DNA from: Triglochin maritima
Taxonomy: Eukaryota > Streptophyta > Magnoliopsida > Alismatales > Juncaginaceae
Reading direction: 5' to 3'
Length of the DNA: 64,000 bases
Assembly: GCA_963682175.1 (NCBI GenBank)
Contig: OY821771.1
Coordinates: 26,494,201 to 26,558,200 of the forward strand
The notes under the pieces were generated by a model. It did not search any database. It was given only the letters and a program-made list of their open reading frames with translations, and was not told the origin of the DNA. Positions 59,554-64,000 of this stretch are shown here, one piece after another. Position 1 is the stretch's first letter. The number at the start of each line of letters is the position of its first letter. Made by a program: the position numbers and the translations under genes.

Positions 59554-59616
59554 TGTAACACCCCAAAAGTTTAGTCCCACACTGCCTAACATGAAAATGT
59601 TAGTGTGGGTTATAAT

Positions 59617-61248
59617 TGTTGGCTTTTTGGCTAATAATCGTTAATCCATTTTGATGATTAATCAACATATCAATAAACACATTTACATCTATCATATCAT
59701 AGCATGCATATGTACACATATATTGTATTTACTAACATTTCAGGAGAGAAGTGTGGCTCAAGACAAGAAATCAAGTTGAAGAGTAGATAAGTTTTATATT
59801 TCTTGTTCTTAGGATTAATATATAACTTGAGCACTTGAATCCTGATGTATTGCATTGCATGATGCTTAGGAAACCCATAGAAGTCTCACGCTTAATTCCA
59901 CATCAAACCGACATCATTAGGAGGTCGACAAAACTTAGAAATTTCACTTTGAACAAGAATTCTGCTTCAATCGGTCGACCGACAGACCATCTCATTCGAC
60001 CGGAATTAACAAACTCCTAATTACTTTCCCATACGGTCCACCGATAGCACTTCTGGTTTGACCGATTCTTAGAGGTCATCTCACAGTCCCAATCGGTCGA
60101 CCGAATCTCATACCTTATTCGACCGATTTTATATGTAAACTGAGAATTCCTAGTTCTACCGTTTCACCCTTTGCACACCAGTTATATTGTGACACGTGTC
60201 CCATAACCGGTCGACTGAAACTTCACTTTGGTTCGATCGTTTGACACATCGCATTTCTTTTGAATATGACCGTTATACTTTGTTGTATTATACAACGGTC
60301 ATATACACATACTTCTACCAACCCAACTCGTATATTTGGCCACCAGTCGAACAATAACAGGACGACGGTCGACTAGATCAGACACAATTAGAATACCCAA
60401 ACTTCATGTTATTTTTGGTCGAACTGGATCCTTGTTTGGTTCAACCGTTACATCAATTGTTTAATATTATTCTGGCCAATTCTCTCTTAATGGTCGACCG
60501 ATCCTATATATCGTTCGACCATCCACTTAAGTTATAGTCTGGGTGGATCGGCCGGTATGCTCTTCATAATGACAATTTTCTTATTTACAAGAAACCAGAC
60601 GACTATGTAGCCCGATCCGGTCGATTGTTTGTGTCTTGATTTGAGTTCTAAACTTCCTTGTTTTATGCATTTCTGTCAAATCCCTATCACTTCAATGCCA
60701 ACAACTAAATTATGTATGGAGCTTATAAATAGAGCTTAGAACACAATTCTCAACTCACCAATCCTTTCTCTAAATCTCATACTCTCATACTTCTCTCAAT
60801 TGCCCCAAACTTCTCGTTGTGCTCAATCCTTCCATTTGAATCACTCATTGTATTCATCAATCCTTCAAGTGCTCAAGATTAGAAGTTGTTATTGAAATTT
60901 CTAGCAAAGTGTTGTAATAGCTTCCAGAGTGAAGTTCTTCTCTGATTGTGAGAAGGTGGTCCAAGCTTGGCGAGGGTGTTCGAAAAGCTTGAAGTGTAAA
61001 TGCTTGATCTCGGCCTAGAACAAAGATCAAATTAGTGGAGGACACGAAGTTGCTCAAAGAGGAGCAATTCGTAAGAGGGACTAGGATCCAGTGGTTGGAT
61101 CCAAACCTCTATACATCTCTGTCGTGGTTTGCTTCTCCCTTCTTTTTAAATTTAATTTTTGTCGCTTCATATTGCTAAATTTTTTAAAGAACGTAATTAG
61201 TCTATTCACCCCCCTTTAGACTAATCCTAGGGCTCATTAGATCCAACA
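59617..61248 (+). mobile_element. Copia-type solo LTR, TSD ATAAT
   Basis: This 1,632-bp LTR reads TGTTGGCTTTTTGGC ... AGATCCAACA and is flanked by ATAAT at 59612-59616 and 61249-61253. Flanking sequence is continuous if it is removed, and no primer site follows, so it is a solo LTR although a copia gag relic lies further right. It has CTTATAAATAGAG near 60724 as a TATA box and a decayed palindrome array at 59970-60630. Confidence 0.82.
59970..60630. repeat. CGGTCGACCG array (mostly decayed) in the copia-type solo LTR
   Basis: Two perfect copies (near 59971 and 60094) and about 15 variants (TTCGACCGG, CGGTCCACCG, CGGTCGACTG, TGGTCGACCG, GTTCGACCA, CGGTCGATTG) lie in 660 bp. The copia-type LTR is unrelated in sequence to the gypsy LTRs outside these motifs. 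Confidence 0.85.
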
Positions 61249-61437
61249 ATAATGACATGGATACACTACCACAACACTTACCAACTTATGTTTTGTGGCA
61301 ATATTTGGGTGTTGTGGGTCAACGGACTCATGGGTGATGAACATGGACTCAAGCTCGGTGAGGGTGACTCAATATAGATCCTACATTTGTTTTCAAAGCC
61401 TCGTAGATTACATCTAAACAAATTAACATTTGTAGCA

Positions 61438-62240
61438 ATGGCCCAACAACGCGAGGGATTCCACAGTGGTAGACCTCCCTTGTTTGATGAAATGAACTAT
61501 GCATATTGGAAGAAATGCATGATTACTTTCATTCAATCATATGATGTTAAGTTGTATGTGTTTCTTCAAATTCCTTACATTCAAAAAAATTACTTGAACG
61601 ATGATGAACTAGTCATGGTTCAAATGAATGCTAAATTCATGAACATTCTAATGTGGTTTAACCGAAGAAAAATAGAATCAATGCATGTGATTCAGCATTT
61701 GAGGCATGACATATGTTAGAGAGTCACTTTGAAGGTCGATCATCCATTAATGAAACTAGGATAGATTCATTTATGCATAAATATGAAATGTTTGCTATGA
61801 AGCCTAATGAAATAATAAGCGAGATGCACACTCGCTTCACCCATATTTGTAACTCTTTGAAGAACCTTGATAAGGTTTTGGTTGAAAGTGACAGGGTACG
61901 GAATGGGAGAAAAAGACTACGACGATTGAAGAAGCCAAAGACCTCTCAAAGTTAAAGATGAAGGATCTCATAGGAAGCATCATGGCTTATGAGATTAAAA
62001 TGGAAGAAAGAAGAGAGAAGGAGAAGGAACGGGAAGGGTTAAGAAGGAAAGAAAAGACAATTGCTCTTAAAGCAACCTCGGATCCAGAAGTTATTGAAGA
62101 CGAGGACACCGATGAAGATGTCGCATTTCTAACCCGCAACTTCAATAAGTTCCTCTCTAAGGGAAAATTCACAAGAGAAAAGGAAAATTGTCTTGGATGT
62201 TCACGTTCTATGATTGCGACAAAATTGGCCACATGACTGC
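61438..62240 (+). pseudogene. Copia (SIRE-like) gag relic
   Basis: It starts MAQQREGFHSGRPPLFDEMN, then AYWKKCMITFIQSYD, matching the start of UBN2-type gag. After a stop near 61718 it continues in other frames (MHKYEMFAMKPNEIISEMHT and later KDLIGSIMAYEIKM). Near 62200-62235 one frame gives a zinc-knuckle-like CDKIGHM. The relic breaks off near 62240. Confidence 0.75.
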
Positions 62241-62339
62241 AACAAACCAGTGACGCGTTGGAGGCTCTCTTCCGTGTGCCACCTGGGGACACCAATTCGG
62301 CCCGCGGCCACCAATCCTGCCACCGTCAAATTCCTTAAA

Positions 62340-63017
62340 CTCACCAAAAGAGGCGATTTCGGTGACCGTTTGAATTGTATCGGTCGACCGTTGGCGCACA
62401 AAATTGCTGAACTTCAGTTTCTAATTTGTGTCTTACACACAACTTAACCATTCTTCCCCAATGACTTAAATGTTTACGAGCTTATAAGTAAAGGTTTACA
62501 TACCATATTTATATAACTCTCAAGCTTTGAAATCACTCACACTTTAGGGAAAATCTCTCCCTCCCAAGAATCCCATTCTACACACTCAAAGGCTAAACTC
62601 CACACTTTTGATCCTAAATCCTATCCATCGAAGTGTGCTTAAGTTGGAGTGTATTATTACAAATTTCCTTTTACAAACAAAGGTTGTAAAGGTTTTGGCG
62701 AAAGCCCAAAGCATCCATCTCAGGTTGTGAGAGGAGGATCCGAGCTCGGAGAGGATTGTTCGCAAGTTCGTGGTGTAAAAGCTTGGTCTCGGCCCGGAAC
62801 AAGATCAGATAGTGAAGTCGTGAGCGGAGCTCGTGGAATCGAGTCGAGCTTGTAAGAGGGGAAGTAAGATCTGGTTGGTGGATCTGAACCTCTCTAAAAT
62901 CGCCAAGTCCTATTTGTGGTTTGCTTGTTCTATTCCCTACTTGTTTTTATTGTTTATTTCCACTGCATATTTAAGTAGAGATTAAGGAATTGATTAGATA
63001 TAATTAGACTCTATCGA
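62340..63017 (+). mobile_element. Copia-type LTR fragment, 3' part
   Basis: It contains one perfect CGGTCGACCG near 62380, TTATATAACTC near 62510 as a TATA-like site, and the shared copia block GGAGAGGATTGTTCG, GGTCTCGGCCCGGAAC, GAACCTCTCTAAA and GTGGTTTGC. It ends near GATCCTTACA at 63017, followed by a gag relic as in a normal 5' LTR position. The left end is not visible. Confidence 0.65.
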
Positions 63018-63119
63018 TCCTTACAATTCACATCAAAACATAGATGTTAAATTTCATCTACCTAATTGTATTTTAGCATAACTAGTACATCTAATCATGT
63101 TGAGGGATTATGAACAACT

Positions 63120-63850
63120 ATGTCTCATTTGCTTAATGGGTCAAATTACGATTATTGGAAGAATATAATGAAAATATTGTTAATTTCTAGTGACCTCAAG
63201 TATTGGATGTTTTTACAAAATCCCTACACACCCCCTAAGGAAGAAGAGTTAGTCAACTAAACTAGGACTACAATGAAGGAATATGAACTGAATTCCATTA
63301 TTATGAATATCCTATATTGTGGCTTAAATGAGGGTAAATACAATAGGATTAGAGGTTGTGATAATGCCTATGAGATTTGACATAGATGAGAAATGCATCA
63401 TGAGGGTGATAGTAAGACCAAAGAAACTCGTATAAGTCTCCTCATGCATAAATATGAAATTTCCACTACGCAACGCGGTGAGAACATAAGCGAGATGAAC
63501 ACTCACTTCACCGATATAACTAACTCTCTCAAAGTTCTTGGAAGAAATTTCAGTGAGGGAGACATGACGAGTAAGTTCCTCCGGTCACTCGACAACGAAT
63601 GGGAAGACAAGGTCGTTGCAATTGAAGATGTGCATGACCTATCCCAACGGAAGATAGAGGGATTGATTGTCTCATAGCTAATGAACTTCAAATGAATCAT
63701 CGAAGAGAAAAAGAAGCCTCCAAGAAGAACCCTTCCTTGGCCTTGCATTCGATTGCACAATTTGATGAACCAAGGATAAGATAAGAAAATGAGGACATTG
63801 AAGTCCTTGCAAAAGATTTCTTAAAATTCCTCAAGAAAGAAGGGGGAGAG
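63120..63850 (+). pseudogene. Copia (SIRE-like) gag relic at the right edge
   Basis: It starts MSHLLNGSNYDYWKNIMKIL at 63120 and hits a TAA near 63257. It continues with MHKYEISTTQRGENISEMNT and SEGDMTSKFLRSLDNEWEDK, ending at a TAG near 63675. This is the UBN2-type gag of copia elements and could be the gag of the element whose LTR ends at 63017. It runs to the window edge without pol. Confidence 0.75.
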
Positions 63851-64000
63851 GAAAGAAAGAAGAGTGATGCATTGCATACATTGCATCATATGTCTTTCAT
63901 TTAGATTACTTTTAGATCAATAAATGCTACTAAGGTATGTGTTTAGTCGTATTTACAGAATACAGGGACCTGAATGCAAATTACCCACATTCCGAACATA

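Larger units (their letters stand above)
59554..61380 (+). mobile_element. Gypsy-type LTR fragment interrupted by a copia solo LTR
   Basis: TGTAACACCCC at 59554 starts a stretch with an AGTCCCACACTGCC...AGTGTGGGTTATAAT block, common near the start of plant gypsy LTRs. It stops at 59616 and continues after the copia LTR at 61249 (GACATGGATACACTACC). The piece is short and its right limit is uncertain. Confidence 0.5.

Noticed and set aside
1..64000. tRNA, rRNA or other structured RNA genes
   Set aside because: None was recognised by eye on either strand. The tRNA-like words at 16830 and 50560 are short primer-binding sites of retrotransposons.

Overview
The window is nuclear DNA of a flowering plant, probably a eudicot. 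The grounds are the transposon types (Ty3/gypsy chromovirus-like and Athila-like elements, Ty1/copia SIRE-like elements, PIF/Harbinger, CACTA and an RTE-type LINE), the plant iMet and Asp tRNA primer-binding sites, and two plant genes. All calls were made by eye from sequence and translations. No search was run, so family names rest on recognised motifs and boundaries are to the base only where a target-site duplication (TSD) is quoted.

Two host loci are visible. (1) A 3'-5' exonuclease/HNH-type gene (plant relative of EXD2) starts at the left edge. Its exons are at about 196-332, 425-930, 2259-2874 and 11893-11937/11959, and all splice junctions are recognisable. It carries a 7-bp tandem duplication at a splice donor and one or two single-T losses, so this copy looks broken. 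Its third visible intron is about 9 kb and holds a three-level nest: a dead PIF/Harbinger element contains a solo LTR (4424-9603), which contains a second solo LTR (5480-8309, TSD GTGCG). Just past the coding end sits a gypsy element on the minus strand (12066-18804, TSD GGAAT). (2) A small secreted-peptide gene (75 aa, minus strand, 33336-33563) has a signal peptide and a C-terminal SGPS motif, and looks intact.

The rest is layered mobile DNA. A degraded, 5'-truncated gypsy element lies at 22547-28757. A solo LTR (30460-32925, TSD TTTAC) follows. An RTE-type LINE relic (35225-38630) is split by a copia-type solo LTR (37017-38575). A CACTA relic with a large inverted repeat and GC-rich double hairpins occupies about 39338-43760. 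A gag-only Athila-like element with a tRNA-Asp primer site lies at 46202-51833. Copia gag and LTR fragments fill 53455-64000, including a copia solo LTR (59617-61248, TSD ATAAT) inserted in another LTR.

The most unusual signal is the palindrome CGGTCGACCG. About 55 perfect copies and many near-copies occur in irregular arrays, confined almost entirely to LTRs and found in both gypsy-type and copia-type LTRs. In the gypsy-type LTRs the array lies inside what looks like a conserved LTR intron: a GTATG donor, the palindrome array, a second short-motif array different in each LTR, a stem-loop with compensatory changes, then a CAG acceptor. The nested LTR 5480-8309 has the splice sites and stem-loop but almost no palindromes. 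This arrangement is the best candidate for an undescribed regulatory system in the window.
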